Assembly (NCBI GenBank): GCA_002698045.1
Contig: NZUR01000022.1
Coordinates: forward strand, 7,051 to 33,015
Reading direction: 5' to 3'
From: Thiotrichales bacterium
GTDB taxonomy: Bacteria > Pseudomonadota > Gammaproteobacteria > PS1 > Pseudothioglobaceae
Length of the DNA: 25,965 bases
How positions within the stretch are numbered: position 1 is the stretch's first letter; each line of letters opens with the position of its first letter. A program made the translations under genes and the position numbers. Positions 7,336-14,864 of this stretch are shown here, in pieces. The notes beneath the pieces are model-generated. The model searched no databases and was not told where the DNA came from. It saw only the letters and a list, made by a program, of their open reading frames with translations.

Positions 7336-8025
7336 TTAAAGTGGTAAAGCCTGAGAAAAATTCTCAATATTGACAAAACCAGGGACAACTTTTTTATCAA
7401 TTTTGCTGCTAGGTTTATTAATTGCTACTATATTTCTAATTTCAAATTTTGAGGCTGACTTCAAAACATCTAACGAGTCATCAAAAAAAATGGCTCTTTC
7501 TTTATCCAAATTAATGACTTTCATAAGATGTTCCCAAAACTCTTGTTCTTGTTTTGCTATACCAAAGTCATGCGATGAAACAATCCCATCAAAGTAGTTT
7601 TGAAGTTGAGTAACTTGCATTTTTAGTTTGATGCCTTTTCGATGTGCGTTAGTCACAAGGTAGATACGCTTCTTCTTTTCTCTTGCAGCATCAAGGAAGC
7701 CTTTAACATGCTCATGAACTTGAATCAAATGTGCAGTATCTTTTTTTAATTGCATAATATCGAGTTTTAATTTTTCTTCCCAATAATCAAGACAATACCA
7801 ATTTAGTTTTCCTTGTTCAGCATCCAACATTGCAATTATCATTTCTTTAGCTTTTTTATAGCTAATACTATGCTTTTTTGAATAAACTGTAGGGATATAT
7901 TCTAGCCAAAAATGTAGATCAAAATTTAAATCTAGAAGTGTGCCATCTAAGTCAAGCAAAATGGAATCAATTTGATGCCAATCAACATGAGAATTTAGAT
8001 TATTTTTTTCGCCAAGTTGTGCCAT
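7336..8025 (-). CDS. yrfG: HAD-family GMP/IMP nucleotidase, YrfG-like
   Basis: This haloacid-dehalogenase-fold phosphatase resembles E. coli YrfG, which dephosphorylates GMP and IMP. With the ATG at 8025 the product is 229 residues. HAD motif I is LLDLDGTLLDL (catalytic Asp25 and Asp27), motif II is VTNAH, and the acidic motif is FFDDS. The segment LNWYCLDYW is shared with YrfG as I recall it. An upstream in-frame TTG at 8052 would lengthen the protein by nine residues; I prefer the ATG because family members begin close to it. Either choice overlaps the end of cysS in another frame, by 26 or 53 bases. The two genes are therefore surely co-transcribed and probably translationally coupled. Confidence 0.85.
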   Translation of the reverse strand: MAQLGEKNNLNSHVDWHQIDSILLDLDGTLLDLNFDLHFWLEYIPTVYSKKHSISYKKAKEMIIAMLDAEQGKLNWYCLDYWEEKLKLDIMQLKKDTAHLIQVHEHVKGFLDAAREKKKRIYLVTNAHRKGIKLKMQVTQLQNYFDGIVSSHDFGIAKQEQEFWEHLMKVINLDKERAIFFDDSLDVLKSASKFEIRNIVAINKPSSKIDKKVVPGFVNIENFSQALPL

Positions 8026-9382
8026 TTGTGCTGTCTTCGAGAATAATGCCAAGCGCTAAAAGCTCGTCACGTATTTGATCTGATAATGCAAAATCTTTTG
8101 AATCTCTTGCGGCATCTCTTTGGCGTATTTTTTCATTAATATTGAGTTCTGATAACTCCATACCTTGTTTAAGGTAATCTTCAACATCATATTCAAGAAT
8201 ACCAATGTAGTTTCCTAATTTGATTAGTAGTTGTGCTAATGTTTTAGCTTGCTTGAGATTATCTTTACGATTAATATTTATTTGCTTTGCAATTTCAAAT
8301 AATATACTGAGTGCAATAGGGGTATTAAAGTCATCATCTAGGGCAGAATTAAATCTGTTTTCGAAGTCAGAAGTGTTTCCAGTTAGAGTTCCTTTGTCAA
8401 TAGAAAGACCCCTATAGGCAGTATATAGTCTCTTAAGGGCAGATTTTGCACTTGCAATATTTTCATCACTGAAATTTAAAGGTGAGCGATAATGACTACT
8501 CATAAGGAAGTAACGAACGGTTTCACCGTCATATTTTTCTAAAACGTCACGAATAGTAAAAAAATTATTAAGAGATTTACTCATCTTTTCGTCATTTATA
8601 TTGACAAAACCTACATGCATCCAGGTATTAACAAATTTACAATTGTTGGCACCCTCAGACTGAGCTATTTCGTTTTCATGATGAGGAAATGTAAGATCCA
8701 TCCCACCACCATGGATATCAAAATGATTTTCGATGAAATGAGTTGACATTGCTGAGCACTCAATATGCCATCCAGGTCGACCTTCTCCCCATGGCGATGG
8801 CCACTTAGGTTCATTTGGTTTTGCCATTTTCCATAATACAAAGTCAAGTGGGTCTTGCTTGTCACTCTCTATATCAATGCGAGCGCCAGCCACCAGGTCA
8901 TCAAGATTTTTGCCTGAGAGCCTTCCATAATTTATAAATTTTCTAACTGAATAGTAGACATCACCATTTTTACCTTGGTAGGCCAGCCCTTTTTTTGTGA
9001 GTGACTCAATCATATTTATCATTTGATCAATTGAGTCAGTTGCTCGTGGTTCAAGGTCTGGTGTAAGAACACCAAGAGCCTTCTCATCTTCGTGCATAGC
9101 ATCAATAAATCGATTTGTTAAGGCGTAAATATCTTCATTATTTTCAATTGCTCGGCTAATAATCTTATCGTCAATATCAGTGATATTTCTTACATAGTTC
9201 ACGTCTGGGAAGTTACGTTTCATGTGGCGGGTAATAACATCAAACATAACCAAAACTCTAGCGTGACCCATATGGCAAAAATCATAAACCGTCATGCCGC
9301 AGATATAAATTCCAATACTTTTAGGATCAATAGGTCTGAATTCTTCTTTTAGATTAGTGAATGTATTATAAATTTTGAGCAT
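8000..9382 (-). CDS. cysS: Cysteinyl-tRNA synthetase (CysS)
   Basis: CysS attaches cysteine to tRNA-Cys in the cytoplasm. The 460-residue class I synthetase has the HIGH-type motif HMGH (37-40) and KMSKS in EKMSKSLNNFF. Its zinc ligands are expected at Cys28, the Cys of WHIECSAMS, and the His and Glu of FPHHENE. The carboxyl end GTTWRKK matches the usual GTTWRRK, so the stop is genuine and the overlap with yrfG is real. No ribosome binding site is seen. A TATAAA box lies eight bases before the ATG, raising the possibility of a leaderless or very short-leader mRNA. Confidence 0.97.
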   Translation of the reverse strand: MLKIYNTFTNLKEEFRPIDPKSIGIYICGMTVYDFCHMGHARVLVMFDVITRHMKRNFPDVNYVRNITDIDDKIISRAIENNEDIYALTNRFIDAMHEDEKALGVLTPDLEPRATDSIDQMINMIESLTKKGLAYQGKNGDVYYSVRKFINYGRLSGKNLDDLVAGARIDIESDKQDPLDFVLWKMAKPNEPKWPSPWGEGRPGWHIECSAMSTHFIENHFDIHGGGMDLTFPHHENEIAQSEGANNCKFVNTWMHVGFVNINDEKMSKSLNNFFTIRDVLEKYDGETVRYFLMSSHYRSPLNFSDENIASAKSALKRLYTAYRGLSIDKGTLTGNTSDFENRFNSALDDDFNTPIALSILFEIAKQININRKDNLKQAKTLAQLLIKLGNYIGILEYDVEDYLKQGMELSELNINEKIRQRDAARDSKDFALSDQIRDELLALGIILEDSTNGTTWRKK

Positions 9383-9390
9383 TGCGATAT

Positions 9391-9396
9391 TTTATA
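9391..9396 (-). promoter_or_regulatory. Possible -10 box of cysS
   Basis: TATAAA on the minus strand ends eight bases before the cysS ATG, so transcription would begin within a few bases of the start codon. No -35 box is clear. The pattern resembles that before cysQ and nudE but is weaker. Confidence 0.3.
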
Positions 9397-9492
9397 CTGC
9401 TTTATCTTAATAAGCATTACTACAAGTCATATTACTTTTAATCCATTAGTATAAGTAAGTGGATTGATTTTCTATTTAGAATAAACAAATTG

Positions 9493-9498
9493 TATAAT
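9493..9498 (+). promoter_or_regulatory. Possible -10 box upstream of rubredoxin
   Basis: A perfect TATAAT, preceded directly by TG, lies 65 bases before the rubredoxin ATG in the divergent cysS/rubredoxin gap. The -35 region is poor. Confidence 0.35.
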
Positions 9499-9563
9499 TC
9501 TTTTTCAATTTTATAGTTCTAAAAGATGGTCTTAAATTCTATTTCTTGGTAGTTGGAGATAAT

Positions 9564-9728
9564 ATGAAAAAATATGAATGCATGATGTGTGGCTATATTT
9601 ATGATGAATCTTTAGGTGATCCTGACGAGGGTATTGCACCAGGTACAGCCTGGGACGACATCCCAGAAGACTGGTATTGCCCTGTCTGTGGTGCCAGTAA
9701 AGAAGATTTTGAGATGGTGGAAATTTAG
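9564..9728 (+). CDS. Rubredoxin
   Basis: Rubredoxin is a small cytoplasmic electron carrier with one iron held by four cysteines. The 54-residue protein has both CxxCG knuckles: Cys6 and Cys9 ([12 protein letters not shown]) and Cys39 and Cys42 ([10 protein letters not shown]), plus the conserved [19 protein letters not shown] core. The start is the ATG at 9564, with ribosome binding site GGAGAT just before it. An in-frame TTG at 9546 would add six residues not typical of the family and is rejected. The gene stands alone, with 88 bases before leuB. Its redox partner is not in the window; roles in oxygen or peroxide reduction or alkane hydroxylation are possible but unsupported here. Confidence 0.96.
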   Translation: MKKYECMMCGYIYDESLGDPDEGIAPGTAWDDIPEDWYCPVCGASKEDFEMVEI

Positions 9729-9816
9729 CCACAACAAATCTAAACTCAAATTTAAATGGGTTAATGTGTCTGCCAGAGTAAAATAATCATTTTTTGTATT
9801 AAGCTCGTAAAAATAG

Positions 9817-10893
9817 ATGTCAAAAATATTAATTCTGCCCGGTGATGGTATAGGAAAAGAGATAGTTGCTCAGGCGGTCAAGGTAATCGATTCATTGAAC
9901 GCCAATCATGATATGGGTATGAGTCTTGTTGAAGGTCTTATAGGTGGTGTTGCCTATGATGAGACTGGCTCACCGTTACCTGAAGAAACTATCAATTCTG
10001 CTAAGAGCTGTGACTCAATCTTATTAGGAGCAGTTGGTGGCCCGAAATGGGAGTCATTGGAGCGTGATCTACGTCCAGAGCGTGGACTATTAGGCATTAG
10101 AGCTGAGTTAGACTTGTTTGCTAATTTAAGGCCGGCTATTCTTTACCCACAACTAGCAAATGCATCAAGTCTAAAAACTGAAATTGTTTCAGGCCTTGAT
10201 TTAATGATCGTTCGTGAACTTGTTGGCGGTATTTATTTTGGTGAGCCTAGAGGTGTTGAAGTAAGAGATGGTGAGCGATTTGGAATTAATTCTGCGACTT
10301 ACTATGAATCTGAAATAGCACGTATTGGTCATTCAGCTTTTCAAATAGCACAAAAAAGAGGAAAGCGTGTTTGTTCTGTAGATAAAGCTAATGTCCTTGA
10401 GGTATGTGAGCTTTGGAGAGAGGTTATGGAGGAGGTTTCAAAAGACTATCCTTATGTAGCACTTTCTCATATGTATGTTGATAATGCTGCAATGCAACTT
10501 GTAAGAGATCCAAAACAATTTGATGTTATGGTTACGAGTAATCTTTTTGGGGATGTGCTGTCTGATTGTGCAGCGATGCTTACAGGTTCAATTGGTATGC
10601 TTCCATCTGCCTCTTTGAACAAAAATAATTATGGTATGTATGAGCCCATTCATGGTTCAGCTCCAGATATTTCTGGCAAAGATATTGCTAATCCATTAGC
10701 AACTATACTGTCGGTTTCAATGATGCTAAGGTATTCGCTTAATCAGGAAGAATTAGCTGACAAAATTAATTCAGCGGTTAGTGAGGTTCTTGATCAAGGA
10801 TATAGAACGGCAGATATTTCTTCAAAGAGCGATAAAATAGTTGGAACGGAAGAGATGGGCGATTTAATTGTAAAAGCACTAGAGGCTCAGTAA
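9817..10893 (+). CDS. leuB: 3-Isopropylmalate dehydrogenase (LeuB)
   Basis: LeuB performs the NAD-dependent oxidative decarboxylation of 3-isopropylmalate in leucine synthesis. The 358 residues are full length. Motifs include PGDGIGKEI near the start, LGAVGGPKW, the substrate-binding [21 protein letters not shown] region, [13 protein letters not shown], the metal-binding [10 protein letters not shown] and FGDVLSD, and the NAD-binding [19 protein letters not shown] in the substrate loop identifies isopropylmalate rather than isocitrate or tartrate dehydrogenase. No ribosome binding site is evident before the ATG. The other leucine genes (leuA, leuC, leuD) are absent from the window. Its 3' end overlaps the convergent glycosylase gene by seven bases. 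Confidence 0.96.
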   Translation: MSKILILPGDGIGKEIVAQAVKVIDSLNANHDMGMSLVEGLIGGVAYDETGSPLPEETINSAKSCDSILLGAVGGPKWESLERDLRPERGLLGIRAELDLFANLRPAILYPQLANASSLKTEIVSGLDLMIVRELVGGIYFGEPRGVEVRDGERFGINSATYYESEIARIGHSAFQIAQKRGKRVCSVDKANVLEVCELWREVMEEVSKDYPYVALSHMYVDNAAMQLVRDPKQFDVMVTSNLFGDVLSDCAAMLTGSIGMLPSASLNKNNYGMYEPIHGSAPDISGKDIANPLATILSVSMMLRYSLNQEELADKINSAVSEVLDQGYRTADISSKSDKIVGTEEMGDLIVKALEAQ

Positions 10894-11513
10894 AGAACCT
10901 CTTTACTATCAATAGATCTCCATAAGAACCAACAGGCTACTGATCTATATGGTTTCCATGTATCTGAAATTTTGATAATTTCATCTAAATCTAATGCTTT
11001 TTTGTTATTTCCATAGAGTCGATTCATAGCTCTAATAATTCCTATATCCTTTATTGGAAAAATATCTTTCTCTAATAAATAAAACATGCCAAACATTTCC
11101 ACAGTCCATGGGCCAATACCCTTTATTGTAATTAGCTCATCATAAATACTAAGGTACGTTCGCCCTTTCCAATAAGAGTGGCTAACTATGTGGTTAGCTT
11201 TAAAGTGCTCAGCAATATTTATAATGTATTGAGTTTTCTGTTTTGATAGTCCACAGGACTTTAAGTTTTCAGAGCTAGCTGAAAGAACATTATCTGAGTT
11301 GATACTTCCAATTAGATTAGTTAATTTTTTCCAAACGCTAGCAGCAGCTTTTACTGATATTTGCTGACCAACAATAGAACGAAGGAGCGTTTCTAATGCT
11401 TCTCCACGAGAAGTAATGCTATATTGGCTATGTTGTTTCAATATTATGGCTAGTTGAGGGTCAGTCTTAGTCAAATATTCAATAGATTCTTGCCAATAAT
11501 TAGGATTAGTCAT
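10887..11513 (-). CDS. DNA-3-methyladenine glycosylase II-like (HhH-GPD family)
   Basis: This is a base-excision repair glycosylase of the helix-hairpin-helix-GPD superfamily, probably acting on alkylated purines. The 208-residue protein has the N-terminal [12 protein letters not shown] segment (46-57), typical of AlkA-type enzymes. The hairpin is [15 protein letters not shown] (127-141), and the catalytic aspartate is Asp156 in [10 protein letters not shown]. There are no C-terminal iron-sulfur cysteines, so it is not an endonuclease III or MutY. It lacks the large N-terminal domain of E. coli AlkA, matching the short bacterial and yeast Mag1 type. Upstream bases contain TACTAT five bases before the ATG and no ribosome binding site. 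Confidence 0.88.
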   Translation of the reverse strand: MTNPNYWQESIEYLTKTDPQLAIILKQHSQYSITSRGEALETLLRSIVGQQISVKAAASVWKKLTNLIGSINSDNVLSASSENLKSCGLSKQKTQYIINIAEHFKANHIVSHSYWKGRTYLSIYDELITIKGIGPWTVEMFGMFYLLEKDIFPIKDIGIIRAMNRLYGNNKKALDLDEIIKISDTWKPYRSVACWFLWRSIDSKEVLY

Positions 11514-11602
11514 TTTAAATAGTAATAAAATTATGGAAATGCTGATTAAACGAGTTCAGTTTAATTAATTTATCTGATAATCTAGTATAGAAGACATTGT
11601 CG

Positions 11603-11608
11603 TATAAT
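11603..11608 (+). promoter_or_regulatory. -10 promoter box of the hydroxyacid dehydrogenase gene
   Basis: A perfect TATAAT stands 38 bases before the ATG at 11647. Transcription would start near 11615, inside or beside the CTGTTA/TAACAG inverted repeat, so a protein bound there could block it. The -35 region is weak. Confidence 0.45.
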
Positions 11609-11610
11609 CC

Positions 11611-11629
11611 CTGTTAATTTTTATAACAG
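11611..11629. repeat. Inverted repeat overlapping the predicted transcription start
   Basis: CTGTTA and TAACAG are a perfect six-base inverted repeat separated by seven bases. It sits between the -10 box (11603-11608) and the ribosome binding site AAGGA (11636-11640), a place suited to an operator or an mRNA hairpin. Confidence 0.35.
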
Positions 11630-11646
11630 TAATTCAAGGAAATATT

Positions 11647-12531
11647 ATGAGTAGTAAAAAAAATGTTACATTTATTGGTCTGGGAACTATGGGTTATCCA
11701 ATGGCAGGCCATTTGTCAAAGTCTAATCTTTTTAATGTCTGTGTTTTTAACCGTTCTTCAGAAAAAGCCGCCAAATGGGGAAGCGAGTATGAGGGTAAGG
11801 TTGCAAACTCTCTAGAGGAAGCTGTAACAAATGCTGATGTAGTTATTACTTGTACTGGTCGAGATGAAGATATGAAGGAGATTGTTTTTTCTGATGGTGG
11901 TATGTTGCCTCATCTTAAAGAGGGGTCAATTTTTATTGATCACACTACTACATCTTTTAAATTAGCAAAGTATTTAAACGAATCTCTCAAATCTAAAGAT
12001 ATTGCATTTATTGATGCTCCTGTTAGCGGTGGAGAGGCGGGTGCTATTAATGGTGTGTTAAGTGTTATGGCAGGTGGTGACTCAGATATTCTTGAGTCAT
12101 GTGACTCAATCATTAAGACTTATTCAAAGAGTATAACCTTTATGGGAAATTCTGGATCTGGGCAATTGGCAAAGATGGTTAATCAAATTTGTATTGCTGG
12201 TTTACTGCAAGGGTTATCAGAAGGCCTCCTTTTCGCTGAATCAGAGAATCTTGATATGGATAGCCTACTATCAGCTATATCTGGAGGCGCTGCTCAATCT
12301 TGGCAAATGGTCAATAGAGGGCAGACAATGCACCAAAGAGAGTTTGATTTTGGCTTTGCAATTAAATGGATGGAAAAAGATTTGAGTTATTGTATAGATC
12401 AGGCAAAAGGCAATAAAACGAATTTATCATTCACTCAGGGAGTTTATGATCGATATGTTAATTTAATGGCTAAGGGCCATACTTATAGTGATACTTCAGC
12501 TCTAATGATGTTTGAAGAGTTAAATAATTAG
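11647..12531 (+). CDS. Beta-hydroxyacid dehydrogenase (3-hydroxyisobutyrate / tartronate semialdehyde reductase family)
   Basis: This is a 294-residue NAD(P)-dependent reductase or dehydrogenase of the family that includes MmsB, GarR and glyoxylate/succinic-semialdehyde reductases. The Rossmann motif is FIGLGTMGYPMAGHL (9-23). Asn35-Arg36 after the second strand suggests an NADP preference. The substrate-binding DAPVSGGEAGA (123-133) and the catalytic Lys176 in GQLAKMVNQ (172-180) are intact. Which substrate it uses cannot be read from the sequence. The ribosome binding site AAGGA lies six bases before the ATG, and a promoter box and inverted repeat lie upstream. It stands about 80 bases before the nitroreductase gene. 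Confidence 0.9.
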   Translation: MSSKKNVTFIGLGTMGYPMAGHLSKSNLFNVCVFNRSSEKAAKWGSEYEGKVANSLEEAVTNADVVITCTGRDEDMKEIVFSDGGMLPHLKEGSIFIDHTTTSFKLAKYLNESLKSKDIAFIDAPVSGGEAGAINGVLSVMAGGDSDILESCDSIIKTYSKSITFMGNSGSGQLAKMVNQICIAGLLQGLSEGLLFAESENLDMDSLLSAISGGAAQSWQMVNRGQTMHQREFDFGFAIKWMEKDLSYCIDQAKGNKTNLSFTQGVYDRYVNLMAKGHTYSDTSALMMFEELNN

Positions 12532-12613
12532 ATTTAAGTTCTAACATATATAGGGTCTAGTAAAATTTAACTGAATTGAACCAAGTATATTTGTCTTATA
12601 CTGGGGAAAAAGA

Positions 12614-13279
12614 ATGGACGTAAAAAAAGCACTTTTAGACCGTAAATCAACGCGGGCCTTTGTAGATAAAGAGGTGCCGATTGAAGTTATTAATGCAATT
12701 ATTGAGCAAGCTAAAACTGCACCTTCTGGTGTCAACAGCCAACCCTGGCAAATAGCAGTAGTTACCGGCAATAGTAAGACAAAGCTTTGCGATAAGATGG
12801 AGAAGGCTTTTCGTGCTGGTAAAAAAGGTGCTATGGACTATGATTATTACCCAACCGAGTGGGTTGATGATTACAAAGAGAGAAGAAAAGTCTGCGGTCT
12901 ATTGATGTACTCTACCTTAGAAATATCTAGAGAAGATAAGCAAAAACAATTAGACCAATGGGCGCTTAATTATCAAGCATTTGGTGCGCCTGTCATGCTA
13001 CTTTTTTTTATAGATAAGGTTATGGAAAAAGGCTCATATATGGATTACGGTATGTTTCTCCAATCAATTATGCTCTCAGCGATTGAACATGGACTCGCAA
13101 CATGTCCTCAAGCAGCACTTGGGGAGTACCCAGAGATTGTCAGAGAGGAACTTTGCTATTCTCAAGATAAAGTGCTTCTGTGTGGGATGGCGATCGGTTA
13201 TGAAGATAAATCTGCAATCGTTAATAGCTACCGCACACCACGTGAAGAGTTAGACAAAATAGTGCGCTATTTCCCTTGA
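12614..13279 (+). CDS. Nitroreductase family FMN-dependent oxidoreductase
   Basis: The 221-residue protein has the nitroreductase fold signatures: the FMN phosphate-binding RKSTRAF (10-16), APSGVNSQPW (36-45), a helix with YGMFLQSIMLSAIEHGL, and GMAIGYED near the end. Members reduce nitroaromatics, quinones or enones with NAD(P)H, but physiological substrates are often unknown. A GGGGAAAAAG element just before the ATG serves as ribosome binding site. The YYPTEWVDDYKERR insertion in the middle is typical of the larger subgroup. The gene could share a message with the upstream dehydrogenase, but the gap of 82 bases leaves room for its own promoter. Confidence 0.9.
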   Translation: MDVKKALLDRKSTRAFVDKEVPIEVINAIIEQAKTAPSGVNSQPWQIAVVTGNSKTKLCDKMEKAFRAGKKGAMDYDYYPTEWVDDYKERRKVCGLLMYSTLEISREDKQKQLDQWALNYQAFGAPVMLLFFIDKVMEKGSYMDYGMFLQSIMLSAIEHGLATCPQAALGEYPEIVREELCYSQDKVLLCGMAIGYEDKSAIVNSYRTPREELDKIVRYFP

Positions 13280-13418
13280 TTTTGACAAAGTATTTATCAC
13301 AGGCAGAAAATTACCCTCCAATTGTGGAAGCACAGGAAGAATATATAGAAAGTACAAAATTAATGATACTGATGAATTGAACGAAAGTTTTTTCCCAATC
13401 TTATGGCAGGATAAATAA
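13263..13418 (+). other. Open 51-codon frame without a start codon, possible gene remnant
   Basis: Between the nitroreductase and nudE, the +1 frame relative to the nitroreductase stays open for 51 codons and ends in TAA at 13416-13418. Its translation looks protein-like (LDFDKVFITGRKLPSN near the start, ELNESFFPILWQDK at the end) and uses mostly A/T third bases like the neighbours. There is no ATG or GTG, and the only TTG is near the 3' end. I do not recognise the sequence. It may be a decayed gene fragment or chance. Confidence 0.2.
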
Positions 13419-13461
13419 TTACTTAAATTTTTCTTTGTTAATATAAAAAGCACCAAACCAA

Positions 13462-13470
13462 TGGCATAAT
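13462..13470 (+). promoter_or_regulatory. Extended -10 promoter of nudE (leaderless)
   Basis: TGGCATAAT is an extended -10 element with one mismatch in the hexamer. It ends six bases before the nudE ATG, which places the expected transcription start on the A of the start codon. No ribosome binding site exists between them. Confidence 0.4.
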
Positions 13471-13476
13471 ATTGGT

Positions 13477-14022
13477 ATGCGAAAAAAGCCAAAACTAACC
13501 AATATACATACTGTTGCCCAGAGCCGTATTTTCAATCTCGAGTCTATGGAAGTTGAATTTTCAAATGGCGCTACTAGAATTTATGAGAGGCTTGTTTCAA
13601 GAGGCAATGGGGCGGTCCTAGTAGTTCCAATGTTAGATGATGAAACTGTTTTAATGATATATGAATATTCAGGCGGCACTGAGCGCTACGAATTGGGATT
13701 AACAAAGGGAAAGATTGACAAAGGTGAAACACCGATAGAGACTGCTGCAAGAGAGCTAAAAGAAGAGATTGGATATGGTTCTAATAAACTTACTTTTCTT
13801 AAAACAATTACTTTAGCACCTGGCTATCAATCAAGTGAAACTCATATTGTTCTTGCTGAGGAATTGTATGAAGAAAAGGCGTATGGCGACGAACCTGAGC
13901 CGCTGGAAATTGTAGCTCATAAACTTTCTGATTTAGAAAAACTTACCTATAGAGAAGACCTTACTGAGGCTAGAAGCATACTGGCATTATATATGGTGAG
14001 AGATATTATTCGTAGTCGCTAA
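13477..14022 (+). CDS. nudE: ADP compounds hydrolase NudE (Nudix)
   Basis: NudE hydrolyses ADP-ribose, NADH and diadenosine polyphosphates to mononucleotides. The 181-residue protein aligns with E. coli NudE from end to end: TVAQSRIF, the EFSNGATRIYERL strand pair, YELGLTKGKID, and a complete Nudix box GKIDKGETPIETAARELKEE followed by IGYG (metal-binding glutamates in the RELKEE segment). The GDEPEPLE motif after the box is a NudE trait. There is no ribosome binding site; see the promoter entry for a possible leaderless message. The stop is followed two bases later by the GTG of aat. Confidence 0.92.
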   Translation: MRKKPKLTNIHTVAQSRIFNLESMEVEFSNGATRIYERLVSRGNGAVLVVPMLDDETVLMIYEYSGGTERYELGLTKGKIDKGETPIETAARELKEEIGYGSNKLTFLKTITLAPGYQSSETHIVLAEELYEEKAYGDEPEPLEIVAHKLSDLEKLTYREDLTEARSILALYMVRDIIRSR

Positions 14023-14024
14023 AT

Positions 14025-14684
14025 GTGATTGAAATTCCATCTAATTTTTGGCTTGACCAAATTAATACTCCATTCCCAGATGTGAATTCAGCATTAATCG
14101 AACCAAATGGACTTATCGCTATAGGTGGCGATTTATCTACTGAAAGACTACTAAATGCATATTCAAATGGCATATTCCCCTGGTATGGAAAAGGTGAGCC
14201 AATACTTTGGTATTCGCCAGATCCCAGGATGGTTATAACACCAGATAAATTTCATCTATCCAAGAGCCTAAATAAAATAATTCAGTCATCTAGATTTAGT
14301 ATTAATTTAGATAGTGCTTTTCGTGAGGTAATTACTCAATGTCGCTCAGTTAAAAGGTCAGGACAGTTAGGAACATGGATTGATGATGCAATGGTTAAGG
14401 CTTATTGCGACCTTCATGATGCTGGGTATGCTCACTCATATGAAGTTTATGAGAATGATGAACTTGTGGGTGGGCTATATGGCGTTTCTTTAGGAGGGGT
14501 TTTTTTTGGTGAGTCCATGTTTTCTTTAGTGAATAATGCCTCAAAAGTCGCTTTTGCTTATTTACTTCAAAATAGTGATTATCGTTTAATAGATTGTCAG
14601 GTTGAAAATAAACATCTTCAAAGCTTAGGTGCATTCAAAATACCTCGGGATTTGTTTATACAACAGCTTAAAGCCTTTGTGTAA
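14025..14684 (+). CDS. aat: Leucyl/phenylalanyl-tRNA-protein transferase (Aat)
   Basis: Aat adds Leu or Phe from aminoacyl-tRNA to proteins with N-terminal Arg or Lys, marking them for ClpS-ClpAP by the N-end rule. Full-length at 219 residues, it has GLIAIGGDLS, GIFPWYGKGEPILWYSPDPRM (split here over 49-69), GTWID, HSYEVYENDELVGGLYG and GGVFFGESMFS, all family signatures. The start is a GTG two bases after the nudE stop; the ATG at 14023 is out of frame and reads straight into TGA. Tight spacing implies co-transcription and coupled translation with nudE. The clpA and clpS genes that often accompany aat are not seen. Confidence 0.95.
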   Translation: MIEIPSNFWLDQINTPFPDVNSALIEPNGLIAIGGDLSTERLLNAYSNGIFPWYGKGEPILWYSPDPRMVITPDKFHLSKSLNKIIQSSRFSINLDSAFREVITQCRSVKRSGQLGTWIDDAMVKAYCDLHDAGYAHSYEVYENDELVGGLYGVSLGGVFFGESMFSLVNNASKVAFAYLLQNSDYRLIDCQVENKHLQSLGAFKIPRDLFIQQLKAFV

Positions 14685-14717
14685 AATAACCCCCTTATAA
14701 AAGGTATTTGAGGCAAT

Positions 14718-14849
14718 ATGAAAAATCTGTTTAAATTAATTGTAATCGTATCGTTTGCGTTCACTTTGATTGCGTGCGGAAGAATGGGTGATTTAACTCC
14801 AGTTGGAGAAATTCAGGTTGATGCTGAGGTATCAACTTCAAGTAGTTAA
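14718..14849 (+). CDS. lptM: Small outer-membrane lipoprotein, LptM (YifL)-like
   Basis: A 43-residue gene runs from the ATG at 14718 to the TAA at 14847-14849. It encodes a lipoprotein signal (Lys2 and Lys6, hydrophobic 7-18) with lipobox LIAC, so Cys20 is the lipidated residue. The mature part begins CGRMGDLTP, like CGLKGPLYFP of E. coli LptM. Lying 15 bases before lysA is the classic position of this gene in gammaproteobacteria. LptM helps the LPS translocon LptDE acquire its correct disulfides. The sequence after the first ten mature residues is short and not conserved. GAGG at 14710-14713 is a good ribosome binding site. Confidence 0.8.
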   Translation: MKNLFKLIVIVSFAFTLIACGRMGDLTPVGEIQVDAEVSTSSS

Positions 14850-14864
14850 TAGCTTTTTAGTGCA

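Noticed and set aside
8026..8052. Earlier TTG start for the YrfG-like nucleotidase
   Set aside because: An ATG nine codons later fits the family start better, though the TTG cannot be excluded.
9546..9563. Earlier TTG start for rubredoxin
   Set aside because: It would place the ribosome binding site GGAGAT inside the coding sequence and add six residues unlike the family.
13250..13492. 80-residue hydrophobic reading frame on the minus strand between nitroreductase and nudE
   Set aside because: It overlaps the nitroreductase and nudE ends, has no ribosome binding site or recognisable motif, and looks like the antisense of AT-rich sequence.
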